A DNA stretch of 64,000 nt, taken from a virus. The translations under genes and the position numbers were made by a program. The notes under the pieces were generated by a model that was not told the origin of the DNA, ran no database searches, and saw only the letters and a list, made by a program, of their open reading frames with translations. The DNA lies in the IMG/VR virus record IMGVR_UViG_3300021085_002857, positions 27,046 to 91,045 of that record. One strand, 5' to 3'. Shown in pieces: positions 9,122-17,239 of the stretch (within the stretch, counting starts at the first letter, position 1; every line of letters begins with the position of its first letter).

Positions 9122-9811
9122 CTATGTTTGATGTTTGACAAACTCATATGTAGTATTAGATTCTCCAGGAATTTTTACTACGGATGTATATACATCTGGT
9201 TGTCTATTGTCAACGTATTTAGCCGCTTTTTTATCAAAGCCTGGTAAAGTACTAAAAGAAGTTTTAGGATCATACTTTTGCCAATCCATATTTTTACGCA
9301 TTGCAAAGTCTGTTATTTTAGAACTTTCCTGCCATAGTAGTTCCCACATTCTATCGTAGTTTTTATAGCCTGGTCTGTAATCAGGATAGTGTAGTTCATC
9401 AAAACACATAACTTCGCTCCACCAAGCAAAACTTTTTTGTGGTTCCCTATATACTAGGAATATATAATCACCAGGAAAGTGATTATAGATATAGTCTAGA
9501 TTAAAATTACGGGCAAAGAAATGACTTTTAATAATACGATATCCATCACCTGAGAATACATTGTTGATGTCATCAGTTAATTTATGAGGTTCAACAAAGT
9601 TAAAATCTGTCCAATCCTCACCACAGCCCATACCAGGTCCCCAATAACTTCCTCGATGACCGTTGTTGTCATCCTCTTTAGTTCTTGGTCTATGATATTG
9701 TGTTCTGTTTGGAGTTTCGTCTGAGCGGTCTGCTGGAAGTAGATGTCGCATTACAATATCTATGCCGCTCCATTTACTTCCAGGAATTCCGCAAAACCAT
9801 ATGTTGTTCAT
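9122..9811 (-). CDS. Sulfotransferase-like P-loop protein
   Basis: A 229-residue protein whose N-terminus (IWFCGIPGSKWSG) resembles the nucleotide-binding loop of sulfotransferases, with a later FLVYREPQKSF segment where these enzymes have an R-P/S motif that helps bind PAPS. The serine of the second motif is replaced by Gln-Lys, so binding of PAPS is not assured. It sits just upstream of the radical SAM/pseudoazurin operon. It may modify a metabolite or surface glycan, or only share the fold. Confidence 0.55.
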   Translation of the reverse strand: MNNIWFCGIPGSKWSGIDIVMRHLLPADRSDETPNRTQYHRPRTKEDDNNGHRGSYWGPGMGCGEDWTDFNFVEPHKLTDDINNVFSGDGYRIIKSHFFARNFNLDYIYNHFPGDYIFLVYREPQKSFAWWSEVMCFDELHYPDYRPGYKNYDRMWELLWQESSKITDFAMRKNMDWQKYDPKTSFSTLPGFDKKAAKYVDNRQPDVYTSVVKIPGESNTTYEFVKHQT

Positions 9812-9817
9812 ATTTTC

Positions 9818-10105
9818 CTACTTAAAATATTTTCCAAGGTAGTCGCCTACACCTGATATTACGTCTTCTTTAATTGATTCAAAGTCAAGTTTGACTGAAA
9901 CGTCAATCATATCTTCTCGATGCAATCCACCAAGCGCATCATGTTGTCCTCCGTCTATCATCATTAGATCATCTCTATAGAGTGTCATTTGTGTGTTGTC
10001 GGCTAACGTGATAGTGACCTCTATGATATAATCAGCAGGTATGGTATCCATACTTACCTGATCAAAGATAAGATCAAAAGAACGGTCCTTGCGCTCAATA
10101 GGCAT
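9818..10105 (-). CDS. Conserved-looking phage protein, unknown
   Basis: A 95-residue acidic protein. It has alternating strand-like segments (IIEVTITLADN, MTLYRDDLMMI) and ends in an amphipathic GVGDYLGKYF. I recognise no domain. Small acidic proteins of this type are common between the core genes of T4-like marine phages. It is co-directional with and close to its neighbours. Confidence 0.6.
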   Translation of the reverse strand: MPIERKDRSFDLIFDQVSMDTIPADYIIEVTITLADNTQMTLYRDDLMMIDGGQHDALGGLHREDMIDVSVKLDFESIKEDVISGVGDYLGKYFK

Positions 10106-10143
10106 TATAAAATTTCCTTGTACTGTGTTACTATTTACTATTT

Positions 10144-10986
10144 TTAGGTACCCGGTAAGTACCCAGTTAAACTGAGAGAAACTTTTACACTCATGCCAGC
10201 ATTTGTACTACAATGATATACATGCTCAGGTAACTCATAAACATCACCACTTTTCCACCTAGGATAAAATGTGTTTGCCATTTGTAACATATGTCCCCAA
10301 TGCCAATCTGTAATAAACACTAAGTATCTAACGATCTTACCGCCATCACATCTACGTGTTTCTGCATTTGGATTCAAATGTTCATTTAGTCTGTACCAGT
10401 TTCCCATAAAGTCAAAGTGAAAAGGTAATGTCTGTCCAGGCAAATATGCCAATAAGCGTGGTAAGCATGTTTCCATATCCATACCCAATTCATCAAACAT
10501 TTCTTGACCAATCATTTGCTTAATCTGGTTACTTGTGTCTCCATACAGACCCCAATTATATTCACAATTGTTAGCCCAATTATATCCACATTTCATTGGC
10601 AAGTTTAATGTAAGCTCGTTAACGCCTGCATGATATGGTCTTTTTTCAGTAAATTTCTTCTGACATGTTGCTTCATTATCCAACATATACTGAATCCATT
10701 TATCTTTATTGTCCGATACCTGGCTGAAGTTTCCAATGTAATCTTGTGCAGGGTCACGTTCTGTAGTTAAATCAGCACCCGTTTCTTCACAAAATTTAAT
10801 CCATTCTTTGTCAGGTCTATCACGAAGAAAGTCAAATAGCGTTACTTCTGGGTATCTCGCCATCTCACTATTCTTCATGTAATAGTTAATATCTTCTGGA
10901 ACAGTTCCGTAATCACCCAATACTACTTTAAATTCTGTATTACCTGATTCCGACCATTCTTCTCCTTTATTATTTTCTTCTGTCAT
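10144..10986 (-). CDS. Fe(II)/2OG oxygenase-like protein
   Basis: A 280-residue protein with a likely 2OG-oxygenase core in its C-terminal half. H190/D192 (LPFHFDF) would be the HxD metal pair and H258 (YHCSTNAG) the distal histidine, with K268 or a nearby basic residue to hold 2-oxoglutarate. The intervening DWHWGHMLQM segment resembles the one in the 46753 gene. The first 100 residues are unassigned. It could hydroxylate a protein side chain or small molecule; the substrate is not deducible. Confidence 0.7.
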   Translation of the reverse strand: MTEENNKGEEWSESGNTEFKVVLGDYGTVPEDINYYMKNSEMARYPEVTLFDFLRDRPDKEWIKFCEETGADLTTERDPAQDYIGNFSQVSDNKDKWIQYMLDNEATCQKKFTEKRPYHAGVNELTLNLPMKCGYNWANNCEYNWGLYGDTSNQIKQMIGQEMFDELGMDMETCLPRLLAYLPGQTLPFHFDFMGNWYRLNEHLNPNAETRRCDGGKIVRYLVFITDWHWGHMLQMANTFYPRWKSGDVYELPEHVYHCSTNAGMSVKVSLSLTGYLPGT

Positions 10987-11004
10987 TTTAAATTGCTTCC
11001 AATA

Positions 11005-11679
11005 TTATGCGGTTACCTTTGCAACCGCCGCGGCTGCTGCCGCTTCAGCTTCAAGCTGAGCTTTTGATTTTCTGCCCCTCTTGGGCTTTAAATCAGGATT
11101 CAATTCATATGCTTGTTGGCGTAATCTTTCTGCTTCGGCTGCAAATTGATCTGCTTGTGCAATCAAAGTTTGTGCCATATCAACATCATCGATTTCAACT
11201 GGGCCTGGATCTGGATTAGCTACACTAGGCATTTCTGGTGCAGTTGATTCAGTTAGAGTTTCAGACTCTTGGCCTGCCATTCCCAATTGATCTTCTGGAG
11301 GAGATACCACTGGCTCACCATCTGTTTGCTCTCTAATAATACTGTTAAGTTCATCTAAAGATATTTGAACTGTATTATTAGGAGTCATTACAACATTACT
11401 TGTTTTTTGGTGTTGCAAACGATTAGTTTGGTGTAGAGTTTGTAGCATATTAGTACCGTCTGTAAAAACAGTTCTTTCTGCATACTCATAGAAATTTGCA
11501 CATGCTTGAGCACCTGGTGATTCAACTGCTGTAATAATGTTATCATGCATCCAGTCTGGAAGTGCATCTGTATCTACTACTAAGCAATGATCGGCATCAT
11601 CTGGTAGTTCGCGGAATACCACGACTACTTTTTTTTGTGTATTGACTAATTGTCCTACATGTTTTATATTTCTACTCAT
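11005..11679 (-). CDS. Unknown phage protein with Ala/Lys-rich tail
   Basis: A 224-residue protein. The N-terminal 85 residues look globular (VGQLVNTQKKVVVVFRELP), the middle is Pro/Glu/Ser-rich and probably disordered, and the end is a charged helix finishing in a run of alanines. I start at ATG 11679, eight bases inside the preceding gene and preceded by GAGGAG; an in-frame GTG at 11688 is less likely. I cannot assign a function; a structural or DNA-associated role is possible. Confidence 0.65.
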   Translation of the reverse strand: MSRNIKHVGQLVNTQKKVVVVFRELPDDADHCLVVDTDALPDWMHDNIITAVESPGAQACANFYEYAERTVFTDGTNMLQTLHQTNRLQHQKTSNVVMTPNNTVQISLDELNSIIREQTDGEPVVSPPEDQLGMAGQESETLTESTAPEMPSVANPDPGPVEIDDVDMAQTLIAQADQFAAEAERLRQQAYELNPDLKPKRGRKSKAQLEAEAAAAAAVAKVTA

Positions 11680-11890
11680 TATTTTCACTCTCCTCTACAG
11701 GTTCTGTAGAGCCTTCCGTTGGTTCAGTTGCTGGTGTATTTGCTTTTACAAAAGTTACCAGTTTGGTAAAGCAATCTCCTACTTGAGTTGCTTCTGCCGC
11801 CTTAAATGCGCCACGCTGTGTCGCCAAATCGATTATATTTGCCGCTAAGACTAGATCAGAAATGGCAATCTGTGTTTGCTCTTCGCTCAT
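11672..11890 (-). CDS. Small acidic phage protein, unknown
   Basis: A 72-residue protein with a helical first half (ISDLVLAANIIDLATQRGAF) and a Thr/Glu/Pro-rich tail. AAGGAG precedes ATG 11890, and a late-type box (CATAAATA, minus, 11925-11932) lies 35 bases upstream, so it probably heads a late unit with the next gene. Confidence 0.7.
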   Translation of the reverse strand: MSEEQTQIAISDLVLAANIIDLATQRGAFKAAEATQVGDCFTKLVTFVKANTPATEPTEGSTEPVEESENNE

Positions 11891-11924
11891 TTTATTCTCC
11901 TTTTGAATAATTAAATACTATGTT

Positions 11925-11932
11925 TATTTATG
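11925..11932 (-). promoter_or_regulatory. Late-type promoter box
   Basis: CATAAATA on the minus strand, one base off the T4 late consensus, 35 bases before the start at 11890. The leader contains a strong Shine-Dalgarno sequence. Confidence 0.45.
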
Positions 11933-11935
11933 GTA

Positions 11936-12217
11936 TTAGTTTCTTGCTAATTTACTTACCATTAAATCTTTTTCAAATTGTAGTAAATCTTCACTTAATT
12001 CAAACCAAATTTGATATACACTATCACTTTTGTCTAAACTTCTAATATGATACAAACCTGTTGTGTTTCTTATTAGTTCTTCCCATTCAACCTTTTCTTT
12101 GGTTTGGACAACTATAAGGACACGGTTACGCATCATCTCTAAAAGTAACTCAGTACCACTTATTAATGCCAAGTCCGATTCGCTCAAACTGCCACCATTT
12201 TTAATTAACCTAATCAT
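11936..12217 (-). CDS. Small unknown protein coupled to the VWA gene
   Basis: A 93-residue protein beginning MIRLIKNGG at ATG 12217, eight bases inside the end of the VWA-domain gene; the longer in-frame start upstream would sit deep inside that gene. It has alternating helix and strand with a MMRNRVLIVVQTKEKVEW centre and a charged end. No known domain. The coupling suggests expression with the VWA protein. Confidence 0.6.
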   Translation of the reverse strand: MIRLIKNGGSLSESDLALISGTELLLEMMRNRVLIVVQTKEKVEWEELIRNTTGLYHIRSLDKSDSVYQIWFELSEDLLQFEKDLMVSKLARN

Positions 12218-13385
12218 AATGAATTGTAACCCCAAACGGAGACTGAATGCTATGCTTTGGATCACCATGTACAACAAATAGTGTATCACAGTAATCTGGG
12301 TTTCCCCAGGATCCCCAAGGTAAGCCGTCAGTGAACATGACTAATTGGTCAGGTTCTATGTTCTGTTCACTCAAATAGTTGAACACAACGTCAAAATCAG
12401 TGCCACCTCCACCAATAACTTCATATTCACTTAGGTTACGGCCATCGTCGCTTGTAAAGCAATCATCGCCATATACTCCTGTATCGAATTGGAAGATATG
12501 GATCTTGTAGCTCTGGTATTGGTCCATAATGCCTTGTACTTCACTAAGGAAGACACGCAACATGTCTGCACTAATACTGCCAGATGTGTCTAGCGCCACA
12601 CATATATTTAGCTCTTCGTCTCTATTCATGCCTGGAAATATAACTTGTCCGCTACGTTTACTAGGACGCATAAATGTAAAGTCTGATTTTATTGAGCTTT
12701 CTAATTGTGTTCTAAGCACATCACGCCAATCCATTCTAGGCGCAATTAATTCATTAATCATACGTTTAACAGCCTCAGGTGCTTCTCCACCTGCAGCTTG
12801 TGTTGCTTGAATTACAGCTTGTTTAATTTCGTCTTGCAATGCTTTACGCTCTTCTGCAGACATAGGCTTAAACCCACCTTTGCCTTCGCCCTCACCTTCA
12901 CCATCTCCTGATCCATCTAGATCTAAGTGAAAGTCCATGCCCATTGCTTCTGGCATAGTTTGAAGTAGGTCATCATATATTTCATACGAGTTCCAACCTG
13001 TATACTTCCAATCTAAGCAAGGCTTGCCGCCATCTAGTTTATCTTCTCCAATTATTTTACCTACATTTTGTTCAATAAGAGTCATGTTAATATTATAATC
13101 TGCCGCGGCATTATATAGTCTATGTAGTCGATCTCCACGTGCTTCCATGTGATCAAATACACAGTGTAGAACTTCATGTCCTACTAAAAAGTCAAGTTCG
13201 TCATCGTCTAGTCTATCAATAAACTGTCGATTAAACAAAAACTGACGACCATCTGTTGCCGCTGTAGGGCACCATTCACTCGCATCTTTTAATTTAAGAC
13301 GGATGGCAAGTTGGCCAAACCAAGGGCGAGTGAGTAGCAGTCTTACTCTACTCTGTGTAATGCGTTCTTCAGCTGTTTTCTGCAT
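12210..13385 (-). CDS. VWA-domain, metallopeptidase-like protein (MoxR partner)
   Basis: A 391-residue protein. The N-terminal part has a zinc-peptidase-like HEVLH motif at about residues 70-74 with further histidines; a Gly/Glu-rich linker follows; the C-terminal half is a von Willebrand A domain with a DTSGSIS metal site near residue 265 and a MFTDG strand near 340. I use ATG 13385, since AGGATCATCAC sits before it, rather than ATG 13400. With the AAA+ MoxR-type gene upstream it forms the usual MoxR-VWA pair that remodels or matures protein complexes. A consensus-like promoter lies just upstream. Confidence 0.85.
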   Translation of the reverse strand: MQKTAEERITQSRVRLLLTRPWFGQLAIRLKLKDASEWCPTAATDGRQFLFNRQFIDRLDDDELDFLVGHEVLHCVFDHMEARGDRLHRLYNAAADYNINMTLIEQNVGKIIGEDKLDGGKPCLDWKYTGWNSYEIYDDLLQTMPEAMGMDFHLDLDGSGDGEGEGEGKGGFKPMSAEERKALQDEIKQAVIQATQAAGGEAPEAVKRMINELIAPRMDWRDVLRTQLESSIKSDFTFMRPSKRSGQVIFPGMNRDEELNICVALDTSGSISADMLRVFLSEVQGIMDQYQSYKIHIFQFDTGVYGDDCFTSDDGRNLSEYEVIGGGGTDFDVVFNYLSEQNIEPDQLVMFTDGLPWGSWGNPDYCDTLFVVHGDPKHSIQSPFGVTIHYD

Positions 13386-13414
13386 GTGATGATCCTTCAT
13401 TAACTTACTCGTAG

Positions 13415-13443
13415 ACTATACATGGTATTTGAGACGTTGTCAA
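13415..13443 (-). promoter_or_regulatory. Sigma70-type promoter for the VWA gene
   Basis: TTGACA (13438-13443), 17-base spacer and TATAGT (13415-13420) on the minus strand, followed by GAGTAAGTTAAT. The same downstream element, TAAGTTA, follows two other promoters of this class (start sites near 14895 and 27447). Confidence 0.75.
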
Positions 13444-13446
13444 GCA

Positions 13447-13776
13447 TTAAATTGAAAGTTTAAAAAGCATAGCTTCTTCTGGGTTTTTAAAGTAGACCGC
13501 ATGTGAATCATCTGGGTTTGCATATTTTTGTATTTCAAAATCTTGATGAAAGCAATGTGTTTTACACCATTTTTGAGCTTCTGTATACTTACCTCTGATG
13601 TCTACTTTTGTTGCAGTGGACTTCCATTTAGTCTTATATTCAAATATATCTACTGGAAGTACGTCTTTAAAATCTAATCCATATAAACGGATATTAGTTC
13701 TTTGTCGAGGGGAGTAGAGGGAGAGGTCTACCTGCTCTCCCTCCTTTAGTTTAGGCGTCAAGTACGAGTCGACCAT
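13447..13776 (-). CDS. Unknown phage protein
   Basis: A 109-residue protein starting at ATG 13776, which overlaps the end of the MoxR-type gene by 26 bases. It is rich in Lys and Tyr with a KWCKTHCFHQDF centre and no recognised domain. It ends four bases before the -35 box of the VWA promoter. The choice of start is uncertain because the ribosome site is poor. Confidence 0.6.
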   Translation of the reverse strand: MVDSYLTPKLKEGEQVDLSLYSPRQRTNIRLYGLDFKDVLPVDIFEYKTKWKSTATKVDIRGKYTEAQKWCKTHCFHQDFEIQKYANPDDSHAVYFKNPEEAMLFKLSI

Positions 13777-14866
13777 AACGGTTAAAATACTCCTCAAATC
13801 GTTCAATTTTATCTTGTTTTGGCATCAACTTATATTGTTGCATTGCGATACGGCTTGCCATAATAACCATTTCAGTCTCAAAATTATCCATCATAAATCC
13901 GATAAAGTTTGAAAAACTTTTGTGGAAGTTATCCATCTTGCCTGATTTTTCGCCGTTAATATTACGATCACGCAACTCATAACATAGGCTAGTAGCAAGT
14001 GCATACGCCGCACTAATTTCTGATGTCTCAAGTTTCTTAACTTTACCATCCAATACATCTTCTGGCATTGGCAAGTCACTAGCAATTTGACGATGTGACA
14101 TAAACTTTACGGCAATGCCTTCTCCAATACATCCTGCAACTAAATCTGTTTGCAATCCTGCACTCAAGTCTTCACTATCTTCTAGCAATTCTGAAACAAA
14201 TGTCCATGATCGCGGTGTGGAAAAACCACGTGAGCTAGATTGCGGATCGAAGTTATATAAGTCGCCTTTTGCAAAACTAATATAACCAACAACATCTGCA
14301 TCGATATTGTTTTCTGGAGCAACAGCCCAGTTCAACCAATCTTGGAAATCAACACGTAGTTCAAAGTGAACAAAACGATTCTCAAGTGGCTTAGGCATAC
14401 GATATGTAACGCCTTTGTCAGTTTCGCGGTTACCAGCGGCAATAATTACCACATTGTCTGGCAATACATATTGACCAATTCGACGATTTAGAATAAGCTG
14501 GTATGCGGCAGCCTGTACACTAGGTGCAGCACTATTAAGTTCATCTAGGAACAAAATAACAGTATCATACATAGCTGCCATTTCAGCAGTTGGTAGATCT
14601 GCGGCTGGAAGCCAAATCATTTGTTTAGTTTCCATGTCTGGTGCTGGATAACCACGCAAATCTGTAGGCTCAAATAATGCAAGACGCAAATCAATTACAT
14701 GAGTGTTACCCATGACACCACTTGCACCGATTCCTTCAACAAGCTCTGATTTGCCAATACCTGGAGGTCCCCAAAGGAATACAGGGCGTTTTTTCTTAAA
14801 CGCTCGTGTAATAAGTATTTTTGCTTCTGAAATCTTTACAGTACGTGTTTCTGTAATAGTAGACAT
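13751..14866 (-). CDS. MoxR-type AAA+ ATPase
   Basis: A 371-residue AAA+ protein. Walker A is GPPGIGKS (33-40) and Walker B is ILFLDEL (104-110), followed by NSAAPSVQAA and an AAGNRETD sensor region. I take ATG 14866, eight bases after AAGGA; a longer in-frame extension would run into the promoter. These ATPases work with VWA proteins, and one is encoded just downstream. In phages the pair may act on virion or host protein complexes, but the client is unknown. Confidence 0.87.
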   Translation of the reverse strand: MSTITETRTVKISEAKILITRAFKKKRPVFLWGPPGIGKSELVEGIGASGVMGNTHVIDLRLALFEPTDLRGYPAPDMETKQMIWLPAADLPTAEMAAMYDTVILFLDELNSAAPSVQAAAYQLILNRRIGQYVLPDNVVIIAAGNRETDKGVTYRMPKPLENRFVHFELRVDFQDWLNWAVAPENNIDADVVGYISFAKGDLYNFDPQSSSRGFSTPRSWTFVSELLEDSEDLSAGLQTDLVAGCIGEGIAVKFMSHRQIASDLPMPEDVLDGKVKKLETSEISAAYALATSLCYELRDRNINGEKSGKMDNFHKSFSNFIGFMMDNFETEMVIMASRIAMQQYKLMPKQDKIERFEEYFNRYGRLVLDA

Positions 14867-14901
14867 TCGACATTCCTTTTTGTTAACTAACTTACTCTTA
14901 C

Positions 14902-14930
14902 ACATTACAGTAAGACGCATTGGTTGTCAA
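14902..14930 (-). promoter_or_regulatory. Sigma70-type promoter for the MoxR gene
   Basis: TTGACA (14925-14930) with a 17-base spacer and a weak -10, TAATGT (14902-14907), minus strand, then GAGTAAGTTAG. The bases before the -10 (GTCTTACTGT) are the same as in the promoter at 62544-62572. Confidence 0.6.
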
Positions 14931-14954
14931 GAAAAAAAAGACAATAAAATTAAA

Positions 14955-15278
14955 TTAATTTCTGTTATATCTCACGTATAGTTCTTTTATACTGAGAGAC
15001 GTATCAGGTCTTCTGTCTTTCTTTTTCGTATGTTTGGATTTTTTAATTTGTACAGTATAAGCACCAGTATTTGGATCTAGCCTACTGCATCCTGTTGCAT
15101 ATTCGCTATTATGCGTCCATGCTATAATTTCGTTTGATATTTGTCCATGTCCAGTAACTATTATAGTACTTTTGATACCATTATAAAAGCAATTAGAAAG
15201 ATGTGTATTAAATATATTCCAAGCGTTATGTACTGTATATCCATGCAAATCCAAGGATGTCATTTGCTTACTATCCAT
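14955..15278 (-). CDS. Smr-domain protein
   Basis: A 107-residue stand-alone Smr domain, the small nuclease-like domain found at the end of MutS2. LDLHG at residues 9-13 and TGHG at 42-45 are the two signature motifs; the Lys-rich end (KKSKHTKKKDRR) could bind nucleic acid. It overlaps the upstream gene by 19 bases. A role in RNA or DNA cleavage is likely from the family but not shown. Confidence 0.78.
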   Translation of the reverse strand: MDSKQMTSLDLHGYTVHNAWNIFNTHLSNCFYNGIKSTIIVTGHGQISNEIIAWTHNSEYATGCSRLDPNTGAYTVQIKKSKHTKKKDRRPDTSLSIKELYVRYNRN

Positions 15279-15553
15279 GCATCTACTCCTCCTAGCTTGG
15301 CCATAAATGCATCACGTTCACTGAATAACATTACTTTTTTTGTGTCAAAATAATAGGGCATCTTCATTTTGCGTTGTAAATGAATTATTTGTCCTGTAGT
15401 TATTCTATTATCTAAAAGAAATGTCCAATGGTCAAAGTTTTCACAGAAAACCTTGCATCCGAGTTTAGTAAGTCTTAGTGAGTCTTTACTCTGAAATAAC
15501 TTCTCTTCTCCTGTGTTACCAAGAGAGCTAATCAGTTTATTTTTTATCTCCAT
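15260..15553 (-). CDS. Unknown phage protein
   Basis: A 97-residue basic protein starting at ATG 15553 inside the end of its neighbour; a GTG three bases earlier is possible. It contains an FDHWTFLLDNR segment and ends in DAWIVSK. I recognise no domain. The chain of overlaps with genes on both sides indicates one transcript with the late-type box at 15880. Confidence 0.6.
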   Translation of the reverse strand: MEIKNKLISSLGNTGEEKLFQSKDSLRLTKLGCKVFCENFDHWTFLLDNRITTGQIIHLQRKMKMPYYFDTKKVMLFSERDAFMAKLGGVDAWIVSK

Positions 15554-15836
15554 CACGTGTAACTACTTCTCCTTCAAGTAGTCTTACTACTGTAAAATCG
15601 TCAGTGTTAAACTGTTTATTTAATCTTGCAGCCAAATTAAAAGCATGTCCACTGTTACTGAAACTTATCTTTTTGTATTTGGGTCCTGGATAGTTTACTA
15701 AAGTACTTAATGTTCTTAAATTAATTGGTTGTCCTTTGTAAAAAACAGCGTAAATTGCACTTGCCTCTAAGATTTGCTCTGAGTTATAGTTCTTATCTAC
15801 GTGTTCCAGTAATATAGTTGGTTTTGGTCTAGCCAT
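15537..15836 (-). CDS. Unknown phage protein
   Basis: A 99-residue basic protein (PKPTILLEHVDKNY, YYKK-like segments, HAFNLAARLNKQF). No domain recognised. It is the first gene after a late-type promoter box at 15880-15887, with two small overlapping genes after it. Confidence 0.6.
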   Translation of the reverse strand: MARPKPTILLEHVDKNYNSEQILEASAIYAVFYKGQPINLRTLSTLVNYPGPKYKKISFSNSGHAFNLAARLNKQFNTDDFTVVRLLEGEVVTRDGDKK

Positions 15837-15879
15837 GTTTTAATTCTTATCCTTACTACGTATTGTCCCCCGACATACT

Positions 15880-15887
15880 TATTTATA
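15880..15887 (-). promoter_or_regulatory. Late-type promoter box
   Basis: TATAAATA on the minus strand, 43 bases before the start at 15836, in the gap between 15837 and 15909. Confidence 0.6.
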
Positions 15888-15909
15888 AGAATTTTAATTA
15901 AAACATGTT

Positions 15910-16314
15910 TTATTGATTGTCTGGGCTTATTAATCTAAGTCCAGTACCTTGATGAACAATACAAGTCGTATTAAACTGTGGAGCAATGAATATAAAACTA
16001 TATTCTCCAGTAATTGCATTAATTAGTAATGCGGTGTATTGAAAAATACCTGGATCTTGTGGATACTTTTCTCCAGTTACAAAAACTTGTTTACCTGTGG
16101 ATATCATCATGTCTCTTATAACTTGGCTATTACCACATAACATACCTGTTTCATAATTTTGTAATGGCGCCTCTTGTGGTGTCAGATCAGGTTCTGACAG
16201 ATCAGGTTCTGGTAACGTTTCTATATCAGGTACATCAGGAAGAATATCTACGCCTAATCCTTGAGCGTTTACTTGTGTTGCTAATAAAAGCAATATAGCT
16301 ATATATCTAATCAT
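15910..16314 (-). CDS. Exported small protein, unknown
   Basis: A 134-residue protein with a clear signal peptide (RYIAILLLLATQVNAQ, cut near residue 18) and a short Pro/Asp/Glu repeat region (PEPDLSEPDLTP) before a globular part. Two cysteines (GMLCGNS and NTTCIVH) could form a disulfide. The product would be periplasmic or outer-membrane associated. It overlaps the 16307 gene by eight bases. Confidence 0.65.
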   Translation of the reverse strand: MIRYIAILLLLATQVNAQGLGVDILPDVPDIETLPEPDLSEPDLTPQEAPLQNYETGMLCGNSQVIRDMMISTGKQVFVTGEKYPQDPGIFQYTALLINAITGEYSFIFIAPQFNTTCIVHQGTGLRLISPDNQ

Positions 16315-16741
16315 ATTTTTTAGTCCTTTTAAGTTGTAAGTTCATGTCCCATTCTGTTAAAAAAGGACCATTGTACTCATAGTTCTGTAACGTAGATAGT
16401 CTAGGACAGAAACTAGGTAACCATTTCTTAAACTTTATTATATAATAGCCTGCAGCATGTGGTTGCTTCATACTTGGCTTTTTATAAAATATAGGCAATT
16501 TTTCATGCTCGCCATTATATACTATACTACTATTAGTAGGATAACCTTGACATGTTTTGAGATCTGTTTCTTGCTTTTCTATGCTACCAAAGTCATTAAG
16601 ATTATCTATATTTGTAGTTGTTTTATCTAATTGATTAAAGAACTCATAGCCAGTAGATACTTTTCTAATAGTACCCACTTTACCAATTCTGGATTCTACA
16701 ATCCAAAATTTATCTTCTATAAGCTCAATAGTATTATACAT
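16307..16741 (-). CDS. Unknown phage protein
   Basis: A 144-residue basic protein (IELIEDKFWIVES at the start, ending LKRTKKYD). No domain recognised. The stop of the upstream Fe-S protein gene overlaps its start, so the two are coupled. Confidence 0.6.
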   Translation of the reverse strand: MYNTIELIEDKFWIVESRIGKVGTIRKVSTGYEFFNQLDKTTTNIDNLNDFGSIEKQETDLKTCQGYPTNSSIVYNGEHEKLPIFYKKPSMKQPHAAGYYIIKFKKWLPSFCPRLSTLQNYEYNGPFLTEWDMNLQLKRTKKYD

Positions 16742-17064
16742 TATACGTTACTATGTGATCCATCACAAGTTTTAACTGCACTTTGTGTTTTGCCACAAGT
16801 ACATGCCGCACCCAAACGTTTAAAATCTGTAACATTTTGTACTCTAAATGCACGCCAACCTTCTGCCTTGACATCCCATACACTTACTACTTCCTCGTTT
16901 AGTTCACGAATCTTTTTTTGTGTCATTGTGTCTTCTTTTATAGCTTTAGGCAAAACACGTGGATGCAAAGTACAATTCATTATCCTTTGCTCTCCACTAA
17001 TTTTATTAAATGTGACTTCAAAAACTCCACGTTTAAGTTTATCAATATATTCGTTATGTGTCAT
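16741..17064 (-). CDS. DUF2693-like protein with C-terminal CDGSH-like Fe-S motif
   Basis: A 107-residue protein. Residues 1-40 match the SH3-like small phage family DUF2693 in pattern (EYIDKLKRGVFEVTF, then MNCTLHPR). The end has C88, C90, C100 and H104 in CTCGKTQSAVKTCDGSH, which is close to the mitoNEET CDGSH motif that holds a 2Fe-2S cluster with three Cys and one His, though the C90-C100 spacing is one residue longer. I start at ATG 17064 because the family begins there; ATG 17088 is possible. A redox or cluster-transfer role is inferred. Confidence 0.7.
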   Translation of the reverse strand: MTHNEYIDKLKRGVFEVTFNKISGEQRIMNCTLHPRVLPKAIKEDTMTQKKIRELNEEVVSVWDVKAEGWRAFRVQNVTDFKRLGAACTCGKTQSAVKTCDGSHSNV

Positions 17065-17239
17065 AATATCCAATTCTCCATTTTTCATAAATTTTCCATC
17101 CTTCCCACAATAAAGCTAAAATAATTGCTGTAATGATTCCTCCACCAAATAGTGTCGCAAACAAAAATGTATGAAATAAATTGGAAAATACTAATATTGC
17201 AATCCAATCATACCATTTAAAAAGATGCAGATCAGTCAT
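17054..17239 (-). CDS. Small membrane protein
   Basis: A 61-residue protein with two hydrophobic stretches (IAILVFSNLFHTFLFATLF and GIITAIILALLW) and a charged end. It overlaps the exonuclease gene upstream by eight bases and the Fe-S protein gene downstream. Function unknown; small inner-membrane proteins are common in T4-like phages. Confidence 0.6.
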   Translation of the reverse strand: MTDLHLFKWYDWIAILVFSNLFHTFLFATLFGGGIITAIILALLWEGWKIYEKWRIGYYDT

